From Leucogyrophana mollusca (lineage: Eukaryota; Basidiomycota; Agaricomycetes; Boletales), in the NCBI GenBank assembly GCA_021014945.1, contig MU266377.1:1-64000 (forward strand): DNA of 64,000 bases. Direction: 5' to 3'. The position numbers were made by a program, and so were the translations under genes. The notes under the pieces are model-generated. The model ran no database searches, had not been told where the DNA came from, and saw only the letters and a list, made by a program, of their open reading frames with translations. Of the stretch, positions 36,001-51,129 are shown piece after piece. Each line of letters begins with the position of its first letter. Positions within the stretch are counted from its first letter, which is position 1.

Positions 36001-39000
36001 GAGCTCTCATGATGCTGATCAATCCGCCGTATTCGTCCGCTCAATGGAGGCTCTGATCGACTCAACTCACCTTGCAGAAGTAAAGGACGATGCCGACAAA
36101 TTCATGCGTGAGTTGTCGCGCGCAGTATTTACGATGGAGATACGGAAGAACGCCACAAAGGAGCCGAGCCTCAAACGCTACCCTAGTCCTATTCTCTCGT
36201 CTTACTTGGATGCCCTCCCACACGCACTGGCGCGTGAGAATGCGGACGAGGCCAAGAAAGGCCAGGAGTTGGTCACAGTCATCATACAGGACCTTGTGGA
36301 CATGGGTAATCAGGGTGTTCCTCCTCAAGACATAGTCCCAACTCTCCACCAAATTGCTAGTCGATTCAGCGCTATATGCCTCGACGACTCATGGGTTCGC
36401 AAAAGCGCCGGATGTAGCGGAATTAAAATCATGACATGCACACCGGACCTCGGAGTCAAGTGGATTAATGATCGTGAAGTCGATCTTGTACGCACACTCC
36501 TCCACATCCTCAAAGACCTGCCTTTCGACCTCCCACGGGACGTCGACGACGTCATTGATGTTCTCAAGCGTGTCCTGCGAGTGAGCAATGCGGATATGGA
36601 TGCGCATGCCGATCCTGCTCTCAATGCACGAAGCAAGCTCATCCATCTCATCGGTATATTCTTCTCCGAACTTTCAAGTCCCAATCCCATAGTGCGCCAG
36701 GCTGCCCAGACCTGCATCGAAGTGCTCGTTGAGCTCAGCGGAAAATCTGCCAACGAGTTGCTGATGCCCCATCGTGATCGTATGTTGACCGCAATCTATA
36801 CGAAGCCTTTACGAGCACTTGCGTTTCCCATCCAAATTGGAATGATAGATGCAGTTCGCTATTGCGTCAGCTTGGATCCGCCACTTCCCGAGCTCAATGA
36901 CGAGCTTTTGCGGCTTCTACACGAGACCCTCGGGCTTGCGGACGCGGACGATCTACTACTCGGAAGGGGCAACCTTCGCCAAGGCGGGATCGAAGTGATC
37001 AAGCTTCGGGTTGCGTGTATCAAGCTCCTCACTGCCTCTATGCCTATGACAGATTTCTTCTCGAAACAACACCAAACAAGGCAAAGGTTCGCCCTGTGTA
37101 CGTATGTGCATGGTCCAAGTTCACGCTAACTCTCCATTACTGTTACCATAGGGTCACAAGTGTGTACTTCAAATCACTGTACTCACCATCGCAGGAGGTG
37201 AAAGAGGTTGCCCACGAAGGCCTTCGCATGGTCCTCACTCATCAAAGTCGACTGCCAAAAGAGCTCCTCCAAACAGGGCTACGACCGATCCTCATGAACT
37301 TGGCTGATCCAAAGCGCCTATCTGTTTCTGGTTTGGAGGGCCTTGCACGTCTCCTCGAGTTGTTGATCAATTACTTCAAGGTTGAGATCGGCCATAAGTT
37401 GTTGGACCACTTCCGCATTGTCGCAGACCCGCAGATGCTTCAGGCGTCCTCGCGGCTCCCGCTTGCGGACAACGAGGGCATCACAAAACTCGTCCGTTTG
37501 GCGAATATCTTCCACCTTCTTCCGTCTGCTGCCAACATCTTCCTTGAAAATCTTGTCAACGCCATAGTACAGACGGAGGCACAGATGCACTTTTCGGGCA
37601 AAACACCATTCTCGGAGCCTCTCGGCAAATACCTGGATCGCTACCCCGGTGAAGCCTTAGACTTCTTCGTGCGCCATCTGCAATTTCCTCGCCATGTCAG
37701 GACCCTGCGGAGCATCTTGCAGGCTCGATTGGCCCCTAATTTGGAACGCGAACTGGCATCGCGCACGGCCATACTGGCAGCCCAATGCCTGAAGAATGGC
37801 GAGCAGGCTCTGATGTTGCCCTGCCTAGCGTTGTTCAGCGACTTGGCTGACCTCGTACCAACATGGATCACTGACAACGACTTTGTAATCGATGTCTTGT
37901 TGGACATCTGGCGATCCGAGCCTTTGCAGCCGGAACAAACTGATGTAATGGTCCCAGATGCTCTTCATCGCCAATCAACAATACTTTCCATCTTCATGAA
38001 TGCGCTGGAGCGTGCACCTCGCGTGGATCTTCTATTCGACGTCGTTGCCATCTACACTCGCAATCTAGCAATGGACCTAACGAGACTCACACAGTTTCTT
38101 TATCGGCACGTTGCGCTCAATGACGATCTTTTTTACCGCCGTAATGTCTTAGCGCGCTTCTTGATCTGGTTCGAGGACCTTTCGTATCCATGGGCGCAGA
38201 AAACATACTTCCTGCGCTTCATCGTGACTCCCACCATCCTTATCCAAGCTAACCGCGACATCAAAGAAGGGTTGTTAGACGTGGATTTCGTCACATCTGT
38301 GCATCGTGCAATTTGGCATCCCATGACAGACGGCACGACCTTCTCTGAAGCAGACGACATGTTCAAGATCGAGCTTCTCCACCTCACTACGATCATGGTG
38401 CACCACTTCCCAGAACTCCTTGAGGACGTCAAGAAGGATATCATACGCTGCGCATGGCATTACATCACCAGCGATGATGCTGTCGTCAAGCAGACTGCCT
38501 ACCTTTTGGCCGCCCGTTTCTTCGAAGCCTTTGACACACCACAAAAATTCATCCTGCGCGCATGGACAGGTCTCCTTCGTCCGCCTCATACGGACGGAAA
38601 ACTTTTGATTAAACAGGCACTAGATATCCTCGCACCGGCTCTTCCAAGGTCTGGTGCCAACGATGTGGGCTACCCCCAATGGGCGAAGACCACACGCCGT
38701 CTGCTCGCAGAAGAAGGCAATGGTTTCCAACAAATCATCATGATATACCAGCTTCTTGTCCGCCAACCTCATCTCTTCTATCCCGTCCGTGCCCTGTTCA
38801 TCCCGCACATGGTCAACTCTCTGTCAAAACTCGGTCTTTCTGGGACCGCGTCAGGAGAATCAAGAATTCTGTCCATTGATATCTCCCAGGTGATTTTCGA
38901 CTGGGAACAGAACCCGCGTGAAATGGATGGACAGACATCAAGCATGGGAGGTGCCGGGGAGTCACCTCGTCCTGGTTCCCCATGGGTTACGCCACTCGCT

Positions 39001-42000
39001 TTTAGGGAAACTATTGTCAGTTTCTTGGTGCGTCTGGCAACGGCATCTCTCGTCGAAACAGCCGCTCGCAATGTCCTCGTTCCTCGTGCTCTGGCCTTAT
39101 TACAGCAGATGGTCGGACCGTCTGGTTGGAGTGACGTGACTGTAAAACTCAACTATTTTTCTCGGTCACTTGAGCAGGTGCGTGTGGCGGCCAGCGTCTA
39201 ATATAAATTGCACTCAACACTACTTGACAGATCGAGCTTGACTCCGAACAACACCTCAACCAAGCGCTTAGTTCCGCGAGAGTACTGCAAGTCGTGGCGT
39301 CGGACAAGGACGACACGTGGTACACTGCAAACGCCACCATTCTGCAGTCTCTAGTGCGGAAAGGTCTTGTCACAGACGAGCCTGGCTTACATGATGCCCT
39401 CTATCCGATTTTTGAGCGCCTCCTCCGGCTATTTCCTCTTCCCGACAAAGACGAGAAGCCAGGCGAAATGTCCGACTTCCATAATTTTGTGTACTCGGCC
39501 ATCGAGGACAGCTTGGCAAATACAAGTGCCATCCGTGGCACGCTGCTCATGCTGAAATCCGTGGTGCAGGTTTCCGCCGAACGTGTTCAGCCCTTTTGCG
39601 CGTCGCTATTGAGGCTGTTCAGCAAGCTCGCCAAGGACCACGTGAACTCACTGCCCACTGCGGCTGGATTTGAAAACGGTGTACGGTTAATCACCTCTAT
39701 CATCGAAATCTGCAAGAACACAATCCCCTTCCTCGGCGAGCAACGAAAATCCTTCTTCGGTGCGTTTACGGCTTTGACGGAGAAATCAAAGAGCCTTCCG
39801 CTTTGTCGATACATCCTAGATGTGACCCGTGATTGGGCTCTGCATCACCATGACTCATATCCCACTATGAAAGACAAAGTCAACGTACTACAGAAAATGG
39901 CTGGGTTCGAGTCCCGAGGCGAACCTCTGTTTCACAGTTACCTCGAGCTCATTTACGACATCTACATGGAACCCTCCCTGCGCCGCAGCGATTTGACCTC
40001 GCGCCTTGAGCAATGCTTCCTGCTCGGCTGCCGCGCTCGAGAGCCTACTCTCCGCGAACGCTTCATGGACCTGCTGGATTCCAGTGTGCCTCGTTCATTG
40101 CCTAGTCGTCTAGCGTACATCCTCGGTGTACAAAGCTGGGAACCACTGGCAGATCATAACTGGATCTACTTGGCTTTGCATCTACTTCTCGGGACCGTCG
40201 ACGGCGACGCGCCCCTCATTTCCGAGCGCAAATTCACATCCGAAAGTGGCATTGGGCATCTCGTTCCACGACAGAAGGCTCATTCAATCATACGCCCCAT
40301 GCAGAGGTTGCTATTCCTCGACCCCCAAGCTGCTCACGACACTTGGATCTCCGTATTTTCAGCTTCCTGGTCTTGCCTTTCAAGGCGAGAACAGGCCGAC
40401 ATGACGCTTCACATGATCAATCTCCTGAGTAAAGACTATCACATCAAGCAAATCGAAATGCGCCCCAACGTTATCCAGACACTTCTCAGTGGAGTACACG
40501 CGTGTAGGCCTCCCATGACCCTTCCACCGCACCTGGTCAAATTCCTCGCGAAGACTTACGGGGCATGGCATGTCGGCCTCGAGATTCTCGAGTCATCGCT
40601 TGACCATTCTCGAGATGACGAAGCAAATGTCCGCGATACTATCTACGACTCCCTCGCCGACGTGTATGCTGAGCTGGCCGAGGAGGACATGTTTTATGGC
40701 CTGTGGCGCCGGCGCTGCTTGCATCAGGAAACGAATGCGGGCATCGCTTTCGAACAAAATGGCATGTGGGAGCAAGCTTCCAACATCTACGAATCGGCGC
40801 AAAACAAATCCAGGGTCGGTTCCATCGCATTCTCCGAAGCAGAGTACTGCCTTTGGGAAGATCACTGGATGCTATCAGCGGAGAAACTGCAGCAGTGGGA
40901 CACGTTACACGAGCTGGCTAGAAGCGAAGGGAACCAAGAACTCGTCCTCGAGAGCGCTTGGAGGATCAAAGACTGGGCAGACAACAGAGAATCGCTTGAG
41001 GAGCAAATCAGTCACCTTCCTGACATCGCAACTCCTCGCAGACGAGTTTTCGAAGCATTCATCGCGCTTCTGAAGCTTCCAGCTGCTCTTGACAAGAACA
41101 CGGAGTTCACGAAGATCCTCGAAGATGCCATGCAGCTCTCTCTTCGCAAATGGGTTGGGCTCCCTCCTCATCTTTCGGCGGCTCACGTACCACTACTGCA
41201 ACATTTCCAACAATTCGTTGAGCTACAGGAGGCTGTCCAAATCTTCGGATCACTGTCTACCACCAATGCACAGAATCTAGAGAAGAAGTCCTCCGATCTC
41301 AAGATGGTCCTGCAAGCCTGGCGAGAACGTCTTCCCAACCTTCAAGATGATATCAGCATCTGGAGCGATCTCGTCGCTTGGAGACAAAACGTCTTCAATG
41401 CCATCAATAAAGCTTACATGCCATTGATTGCCAACACGAATCAAGGAGGAAATGCCGCTTCAAGCAATTTTAACACGTCCGGTTACCGGGGCTACCACGA
41501 AACTGCCTGGATTATCAACCGCTTCGCGCATGTCGCTCGCAAACACGACCTCCTCGACGTGTGCTTCAGCTCGCTGAACAAGATCTACACGCTGCCCAAC
41601 ATCGAGATTTCGGAGGCTTTCTTAAAGCTTCGGGAGCAAGCCCGTTGCCATTATCAAAAGCCAAATGACCTGCAAGCGGGACTCGAAGTTATCAACAATA
41701 CCAATCTGATGTACTTCTCCAACCCGCAGAAGGCCGAATTTTTCACTCTCAAAGGGATGTTCCATGCGAGGAACGGAAGAAGCGAAGATGCCAACCAGGC
41801 GTTTGGGCAAGCCGTACAAATGGATATGGCTCAAGCTAAGGCTTGGGCAGAGTGGGGTCGATATAGCGACCGCATGTTCAAGGACTTCCCAAACGACATG
41901 TCCCATGCAGCCAACGCGGTCAGCTGTTACTTGCAGGCGGCGGGTCAGTATAAGAATGGCAAAAGTCGCCCTCTCTTAACTCGCGTCTTGTGGCTGCTCA

Positions 42001-44651
42001 GCGTCGACGACAACAACTTCACGATCTCACGCGCCTTTGACACCTACAAAGGAGAGGCCGCATTCTGGTACTGGATCGCCTTGATACCGCAGCTTTGCTT
42101 GTCCATATCACAACGTGAAGTCAAACAGGCACGGTATATCCTCCTCAACCTCGCCAAGTTATACCCTCAGGTATGCTTCCTTGATATATCTGCAATGTAG
42201 GTCCACAACTGAAAACAAATACAGGCCTTATTCTTCCAGCTACGGACCACTCGGGAAGACATGGTATTCGTCAAGAAACAAGCTGCAGCTGTAGCAGCTG
42301 CCAAGGCCATGAATGCTAACAGTGCCTTCTTGAACGGCGCCGCTCGCCAAAGCACTGATCAACCTATGCGGGACGCAACGGGGGAAGTTGCTGCCGAGAT
42401 TGCAGCGAATGGAATCAATGGTGGTGAAACTCGGCAAACACCACAGCAGGTGAATCACGCAGAAAACGGGGGGTCCGCCGCTGGCCCCTCATCGGGACCT
42501 CCTCAAGGAGCAGCCGAGGCCCCTCCTGCGTACCCAATTCGTCAAGCATGGGAACACGTCGAGGAAGTTGTGCAGATACTCAAGACGGCGTTCCCGCTTC
42601 TGATTCTCAGCATGGAAACGATGGTTGATCAAATCCACCAGAGGTTCAAAGCCACACCTGAAGAGGAGATCTATAGGCTGATCTGCATGCTATTGCAAGA
42701 CGCCATTCAAGTAAGTATCGTCCAAACCTTTTTTTGCTCAAGAGCTCACTCGATTTTCAGAACTATGTTATGCGAACCAACTCCACCGAGGACGATGGCC
42801 AACTTTCTCCGCACACCATCAATAATATCACCAAGATGGCCACGAACTTATCAGGTCCTTCTCGAGTGCGCCGTTTCCTCTAATATATATGCGCCCTTGC
42901 TTACTATTATGATCAGAGAGAGTACGAGGAAGACTTTTTGCGGAGCAAGCCCACTCATTACGAGTATATACGTCGTTTACAGCAATGGAGGGACCGACAA
43001 GAGAAATACCTAGACTCTCGGCCACGCATCCAATCGCTGGATCTTCTGAGCCATTACCTCACAGAGTTTCAGTACGGAAAGTTCGACGACATCGAGGTGC
43101 CGGGCCAATACACCGAAGTAAGTCTTCCGCTCGTCTTTTGCTGAGTTACTGACTCGTGGGCCAGGACAAGGACAGCAATCAGAACTTCATCAGAATCCAG
43201 AAATTCGGACCCAAATTTGAAAACTGTCGTTCTCATGGGTATTGCTGGAGACGGTTTACTGTTCATGGCAATGATAATTCGAAGACATCGTTTTCCGTTC
43301 AGCTTCCCTCGGGTCGACACTGTCGCCGTGAGGAAAGGGTCATGCAGATCTTCCGTATTTTCAATGGGTAAGCATACTCTCCTGCTATATCTGCCCGAAC
43401 CGCTATCCATAGGCTACGAACAGGGCACTAGCGCGCAGGAAAGAGTCACGGAAACGCAACCTCAACTTCCACATTCCAGCTGCTATCTCCTGTAGTCCCA
43501 ATCTTCGTCTTCTTCAAAATGACTCGTCATATGTCACGCTCGGCGACATTTATGACCGGCACTGCGAAGAAACTGGGATCACCCGGGAGGATCCTATCCT
43601 TGTAGCTGGAGAAAAGGTGAAGAGCGTACTCTCGGAATTCAGGCAGTCGGCTGGACGACCAGTATGTGTCTTAAAACATTTTGAACGCCCAAACATTACC
43701 TGATAAATCTTTCAGCCCACTAAGGCAGAGTATTTCACCCTCAGAAAGGACATCTTGGATGAAGTCGTAGCCAAGCTTGTCCCAGATGATGTCCTTTTCA
43801 AGGTGCGAACACTCTGACCGGAAACATCCTGTTAATCACTGACATGGTTTTCTCAGTATATGCTGCGAGTGATGGATGGGCCGGCAGAATTATGGCGTAT
43901 GCGGAGACAGTTCGCTTTGCAGGTTGCTGCCACCAGCTTCATGACATATGTCTTCTGCCTCACGAGTCGATCGCCGTCTCGCTTCCACTTGTCACGGTCG
44001 ACTGGCCTGATTGCAATGAGCGAGCTTCTACCTGGTAGGTTTTTAAAGACCACATTCTCGGATCATGTTACTGATTTGCCACCTAGGTGTTTCAAGCCAA
44101 GCGCCTGTCTTCGCCTCAAATGACGCTGTACCCTTCCGTCTCACTCCTAACATGCAGACTTTCCTTGGACCCATCTTTACAGAGGGCCTTCTGACGTCTG
44201 GCATCATGGTTATTGGTCGCTGCCTAACTGAGCCTGAGGTAAGTATTTCATCCAACGCGTTTATGATGCTCCTGAAATAACAAAATACAGTTTGGGTTGG
44301 AGCAACAGCTGTGCCTGTTTGCGCGTGACGAAGTCATGACCTGGCTGCATGGTAGAGGCCAGCCATGGACATTTGATATTTCTTTCAGGACCAACGTCGC
44401 AGACAACATTGCGGGAGTAGTCAAGCGGGCAGAGATCATGGCATGCAAACTTGAGCGAGAGCAGGTGGGTCCTTGTTTTGCTTCTTCTCGAGGAAGCTCC
44501 TCCTGACGCATACCCTACCCTCCAGGCTTTAGCCAACCCTACCAACCCGGGAGCTGCTCCGGTGATCCAGACTGTGACGAACCTAATTTCTACTGCGACG
44601 AATCCCATCCAACTCATGAGAATGTCGGAGATCTATCATCCTTGGTTCTAG
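33054..44651 (+). CDS. TRA1: TRA1/TRRAP, PIKK-family pseudokinase of SAGA and NuA4
   Basis: This is the largest gene in the window, about 3,500 residues in around twenty exons. It opens MDNIPQLGTAADLEMRAARI. Most of it is helical HEAT/TPR solenoid, for example KHTVACELREMIDTVRDVES. A FAT region follows, including YDSLADVYAELAEEDMFYGL and FQLRTTREDMVFVKKQAAAV. The kinase-like domain has NFIRIQKFGPKFENCRSHGY. In place of the active-kinase catalytic loop and DFG it has TSRSPSRFHLSRSTGLIAMS. The FATC end is MRMSEIYHPWF. Tra1/TRRAP binds activators and recruits SAGA and NuA4 acetyltransferases to promoters; it is catalytically dead in known members. Apparent frame breaks along the gene are short introns. 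Its 3' end faces the bromodomain gene. Confidence 0.96.
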
Positions 44652-44749
44652 GCTTCTAGGCTTCCAGTTTTCTTGCATGCTTTCAATGACCGTCAACATT
44701 TACATCGCACAATATCTGTAACAATAGAACAACATATAGACAACCATGG

Positions 44750-46671
44750 TCACGAGCGAGTCCGCATCAACCCTTCAGTTTGCCGGAAAGCGTTGATATG
44801 CCCTTCAGCTTCAATCATCATCTGCAAAGACGTCCTTCAGCTAAGACGCTACACAGGGACTAGTAAGTGGAAAGTACCTCCTCAGCCATGTGATAAATAT
44901 CGCTGCCAGGTCTGTTATACATCATCGCGTTGGCGAACATCAGATATATGTCCCTCTGAAAGTCGTCCGAATTGGCGATGACGCCGTCCTTGATTCTGGC
45001 TTTGATGGTCTTAAGGTCCATTGGACGTTTGATAATCTCGTGGTAGTCGGGTGCCTCCGAGTTTTTGATCGGGTTATGGAATATGTTACCGTTACGGTGC
45101 TGAGATATTTGGGCATGGAGCATAGTAATAACGGTCTGAAAGCGTTTGTTCGGTATGGGTGGTTGCGGCTGCTCACTGACCGTTGTGCCGCGACGTCGCC
45201 TGGCGGACCCAGTGGTAGCATTGGCTATTGGTTGGCCGGGTGAAATTGAGATATGAAATGGTGGATACAAACGGAGTGTACCTTGTTCGTCCTCGTCCAC
45301 AGGTTCGGACTCCTCCCGAGGTCTCTTCGTCTCTCGAAGTATATCGTGTGCGGTATCCTCGACTTCAGACACCTTCCGTTTACCTGATTGTCCGCGTTAG
45401 TCGTCGTCATAGTCGACTGCCAAATTACCTGACCTTCTCGTTGTTGGCTGAGAAGAGGCTCCTCTACCGGATGTGGTTCATCTACATCCATAGCGACGCC
45501 GTCTGGATTGTCCCCTATTTCGACTACGGCATGGGCCTGGCCTTCTTCCACTCCATCCCCAGCAGGCGTGGCTGCCGTATCTGGGGGTGTAATTTCAGTA
45601 TTCTCCACAACCTCTTGGATTTCGGTGGTGGGGAGGGGGTCAACGGGATCAGAAGAAGGTAACGCGAGGTCTGGCATATCGTCGGTGGGTTCGTGTTCAT
45701 TCTGCTCTTCCTCCGCTGACTGCTGTGCCTCTGGGATCTCCTCTGGTTGCAGAAGCACCTGACTTTGTTCCTCTACTACGGGGGGTGAGGCTTGCGGAGG
45801 CGCGGTCTCCTCGATGTCGGTGATGCCGCTAAGTTCAGATTCGACGGGCTCATCGGGAATTTGTACCTCTGGGAGTACAGGTTCGTCCTGGAAAGATATG
45901 AGCCAAAGCAAGGGAGGTAGTGATCACTCCTACGTTCTCCGCCTCTTGTACGGGCTCGGGCTGTGTCAAGTCGACCACTTCGCCTTCCACGCTGGCAAGC
46001 TTCGCCTTGATGGTGTCGTCCCAACGCCCTGCCTGAATATCGTCGATCTCAGCTACAATGCGTCTGATACCGTGTATGAGCTTTCGAGAGACGTTGAAGC
46101 GGTGGCGACCATCTCACTTGAATTTAACTTCTTCTGCAGAGATCAAGTCACGTAACTCTAAGAGGCGTGCTGAATAGTGTCGCTGAGCCAACTTGACGTT
46201 TAGGGGAGCTGGATTAGTTCAGTAAAGCTGTAGCTTTGACGGGTAGGAAGCGAGTCACCATGAGGGGCATTGTTGGCGTCCGAGCTGATGGTTCGCACTC
46301 CTGTCAGGTTATGTGTGGAACCAGCGATAAGAGTTCTCACCATTCCAGTTCAGCTTCGTGCATGAGACGAGTATATATTGCAAGGCAAGACTATGAATAC
46401 AAGCAGATGGACTGAGTTATCTATAAGGAGAGAAGAAGACTGGGCTAACTTGTGCGGTGAAGAACTGTTTGGGCCGAGATAAGAGAGGATGTTTCGAGAG
46501 TGTCTTTGCGACTGCCGCCCAAGCGTTTGCGCCATATTCATAGACCGTTTGAGCGAGAATAAGGCATTCCAGGTTCGTGAGCAATGAACTATCAGGCTGC
46601 AACGAATTATTGCTCTTTTCTGGCGGTGCGGTCGCCGCCGCCGATGTGCGCCGTGTTGAACGCGTCGCCAT
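44750..46671 (-). CDS. Bromodomain protein, BRD8/Bdc1-like (probable NuA4 subunit)
   Basis: The N-terminus MATRSTRRTSAAATAPPEKS leads to a SANT/Myb-like segment (LECLILAQTVYEYGANAWAA, then VAKTLSKHPLL). A coiled coil follows (KLAQRHYSARLLELRDLISA, EEVKFK). A long acidic Pro/Glu/Val-rich middle then leads to a C-terminal bromodomain: FQTVITMLHAQISQHRNGNI, FHNPI, PDYHEIIKRPMDLKTIKARI and MFANAMMYNRPGSDIYHMAE. The asparagine in YNRP is the expected acetyl-lysine contact. The last exon ends HINAFRQTEGLMRTRS. The order Myb-like, coiled coil, bromodomain resembles animal BRD8 and fission-yeast Bdc1. The family call is inferred. About 500 residues; several exon edges are uncertain. Confidence 0.75.
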
Positions 46672-46877
46672 CCTTGAGAATATTGATGGCGAGTGGATGG
46701 CGGATGTAAATAAATTATTATAAATTATTAACTTGGGTGCAACGGCGTTTGTGGGGCCTCCCCGGCCGAAAGTGGATCTAAATTGGAAATAAGCCGGCCG
46801 CACGCAGACGTCAGCCCATTTAAGACATGGTTGGTTACTGCTGCGGCTTTCCCCGTCTCTCCTTCCTGACCCTCACA
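46672..46877. promoter_or_regulatory. Shared divergent promoter, BRD8-like / PEP4
   Basis: Two divergent start codons lie 206 bp apart. The region has an A/T-rich patch (AAATAAATTATTATAAATTATTA, about 46708-46730) in a locally GC-rich background, a good place for a nucleosome-free region. Confidence 0.4.
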
Positions 46878-48374
<1,497 letters not shown>

Positions 48375-48812
48375 ATACCACTGCTGCCGTGGATATATCT
48401 GAAGTCCTCAGGTCGAGTAGCACACGATAATACTCAGGGATAGCGACTTAGCTCATGCTCTCATATTGTAACATTGATTCAGCTCTGTAATATACATCGA
48501 ACGTCAGTGGTTCACACTGTCATTACCATCGCGTGTCCCTTCACATTGATGCTCGTCCCACTGGTACGTGGTCGACAGAGCAGGTAACAAACACAAGAAT
48601 GTATGTATTGGTTATCTCTCAACTGTGAATCACTTCGTCTATAAACCCAGGGGGAGGGTATCACTGCTTCAAAAGGACTGCGGAGGCCGAACGTACGTAC
48701 GTTATAAGGCGGTTGTGACTTGAACAGAAACTTTTGCAGGAAATTCGAAAAGTAAATATCGCCACTACCTAATGATCTCCTAAATCACCACCTCACGGAC
48801 TAAGAGGATACC
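48375..48812. other. Spacer between convergent PEP4 and DUF4419 genes
   Basis: The 438 bp hold only the 3' UTRs of two convergent genes. No RNA gene or open frame of note was found. Confidence 0.5.
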
Positions 48813-50434
48813 TCACCGCTCAATAAAATACCACCACGCGGTAACTGGTCTCACAGTGTCCCTGTTCCCGTTAGGGAATAGTTCCGATTTCTCGCCAGAG
48901 CATATTTGCGACCCAACTGTGCCAGCAACGAGCACGGTATCAAACAGCTCGCCGTTGTCATCGAGCTTCACATTCAGGTGCGCGTACCCACATGGAATGT
49001 CGGCGCTGTCGATCATGGGGTAAGGGAAACCATCGAGAACTAGATGTGGATTCCGTTCGCGTATTGTATACACAGAGGCAAATTGCGCTGGGGTGAGCAG
49101 TAAGGGATCAGCGGGTCGAAGGAGTTTCTTGGGCTCGTGGTCGCGGACACGGTCTTCGTTGAGCCTATTTCCTTGCCACTGGCCCTGCTCATTGAAGACG
49201 CAGAAAGCTGTGATCCATCCCGAGAGCCACGTGGGGCCGCTGCCGCCGCCTTCGAAGTGTGCGACTTTGTTCCAGAAGTCAATGTTCTCTGGGCTATCTG
49301 GGCGATCGAAAGAGGTGACGAACTGGGATATGATAGGATGGAGAAGGTGATACCACGCGAGGGTTTGTATTCCATACGTCTTCAATCTGTCCAGGCGCGA
49401 GAGAATGCTTTCCCAGTCTCGTTTCTCGCCCTCGAGAGTCACGCGAGGAATACCACAGCGCAGCACGAATTTGTAGGAAAAGTATTCCTTCATGGTCGAC
49501 ATCATGACCATCGCAAACGCTGTCGTATCCACAAGTGTAGTGGTGGTGAATGCGGGCATGATCCACTCTCGGAGAGCGGGGTCGACGAGGGTGTCGTGCA
49601 TCAGGTCCGTCATCTGACGCGACATGAGGGCAAAGTCCGCGGTGTACCGATTCCCGCCGGAAAAGATAGTCAACTCCTGCTTTCCTTCGTGGCTCACGAA
49701 ATTCGCGCGCAGCAGCTCCGCGTTGCCGTTTACGAAGAAACTGAACTGCACGAGGATGGAAAGCCAGACGTCGTCCGGCCGTACAATCAGCCCGCGATGA
49801 TTATTGTACGCCTCGACGACTGTCTGGACGAACCCGTGCTTCTGAGGGATGATGTCTCGAATAGACGCGGCGGCATCTGACAACGAGGTTTGCAAGAGCT
49901 CGCCGCATTTTGCATATTGAGCTTCGGAAATCTTTTCCAGAAGTACTAGAGATGGATTTTTTCCGACCCCAACTCTCAATCTATGGTCTTCAGTAAATGA
50001 TTCAATAGATTGGCGGCTGGGAGAAAAGGACACTGAGCGATCAGAACCGGTGACGCTGCCCGCCTAGAACAACAGTGACCTAGTCAAACAGCAGTTACGG
50101 CGATGTCAAGGTCAACGGAGGAGCGAACCGTTAAGTTCACTGCAGGTTGGAATACGTGCGTCACAGGCGTATTCTTGCGAAGCTTGTGCAATTTGGAACT
50201 TGTTCGAATGTCAGGCGCTCCTATAGTCGGTGCGATCACGATGGTATCCACGGTGCTACTTCCACCCCCTTCGCTCCCCAGTATTGCGGAGGTATCACTC
50301 TCGGTGAATTTACTTATGACTGGGGACTGCAGCAGCGACAGTGTTGATAGCGGTGGCGATTTGGGAGGGGGAGTTGGAGGCCGATCTTTGGTCTTGGAGA
50401 AGAACGGCAGCGAAAGGGATAACTTCCGAGGCAT
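48813..50434 (-). CDS. DUF4419 domain protein
   Basis: A short first exon encodes MPRKLSLSLPFFSKTKDRPP and a Ser/Pro-rich head. A large exon then gives a continuous ~400-residue domain: LQTSLSDAAASIRDIIPQKH, GFVQTVVEAYNNHRGLIVRP, DDVWLSILVQFSFFVNGNAE, FSGGNRYTADFALMSRQMTD and GPTWLSGWITAFCVFNEQGQ. These match the DUF4419 family, which is scattered through basidiomycetes and other fungi. The function is unknown. The intron joining the two exons is unclear: the best donor, GTAACT, with acceptor TCTAG gives only 35 nt, and the next best is 53 nt with a weak donor. No membrane segment or export signal is evident. Confidence 0.82.
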
Positions 50435-51129
50435 TCCAAGAGATGGGTTAAGGCGGAAAAGAAATTCAGAGAAGCAATCGAGGAAATCAAACCTGTCCAG
50501 GTCAGACGCAACAACGTTAGAGAAGTGCGAACCTGCAGAGATGTGACCGCAACCCGCAGATCCTCCATTTCGAGCGCTTTATATACCGGAGCACGAGGCC
50601 TCGGGCAACCGTGTCACCTGGAGACTGGAATATAACGAGGGCGTTATATTGTGCACATATCGATCCTGACCAAGAGGCTGGTTAACGTACACATTCGGAG
50701 GCCCGCCGACTCAACATCGAGTCGAACAGAAACGCTCATTCTCTTTTACATAAAAGATATCCAGAAGAAACGCTCAACGAATAAACTGACATATTCTTAT
50801 AGCACGCAAGATGTTACAACCGTGGGCCGAGACGGTCTCGGAGCAGATTTTCCAAAAGCACGCCTGCGAATCGGTTGCGATACCTCGGGTGGGCCTAGTG
50901 ATCATGTAGATGCTCGTCCTTCCAACTTGCATTGTTCCGGACACCCAGCGATATATACTTTTGTAGAGCCGAATCGAGTCGGGTCAGACCTGCAACCTTA
51001 TCGCCCAACTCTTAAACGGGGGGTTCACTCCATCTCTCGTCTCACCCGCGCCCTTGTGTTTTCGCTGTTGCTATGACCAACTCTCTTGCGATGCGAACAT
51101 AAATCCTGTGTGGGCGCGGGTGAGATATA
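50435..51129. other. Gene-free region upstream of the DUF4419 gene
   Basis: About 695 bp carry the DUF4419 promoter, possibly with a leader intron, and the 3' end of the DUF6533 gene. A 141-codon frame on the plus strand (50651-51076) starts with GTG and has no family signature, so it is not called. Confidence 0.45.

Noticed and set aside
49137..49880. 247-codon plus-strand frame
   Set aside because: It lies antisense to the DUF4419 exon, which has clear family features.
50651..51076. 141-codon plus-strand frame
   Set aside because: It starts with GTG and has no recognisable domain, membrane segment or splice support.
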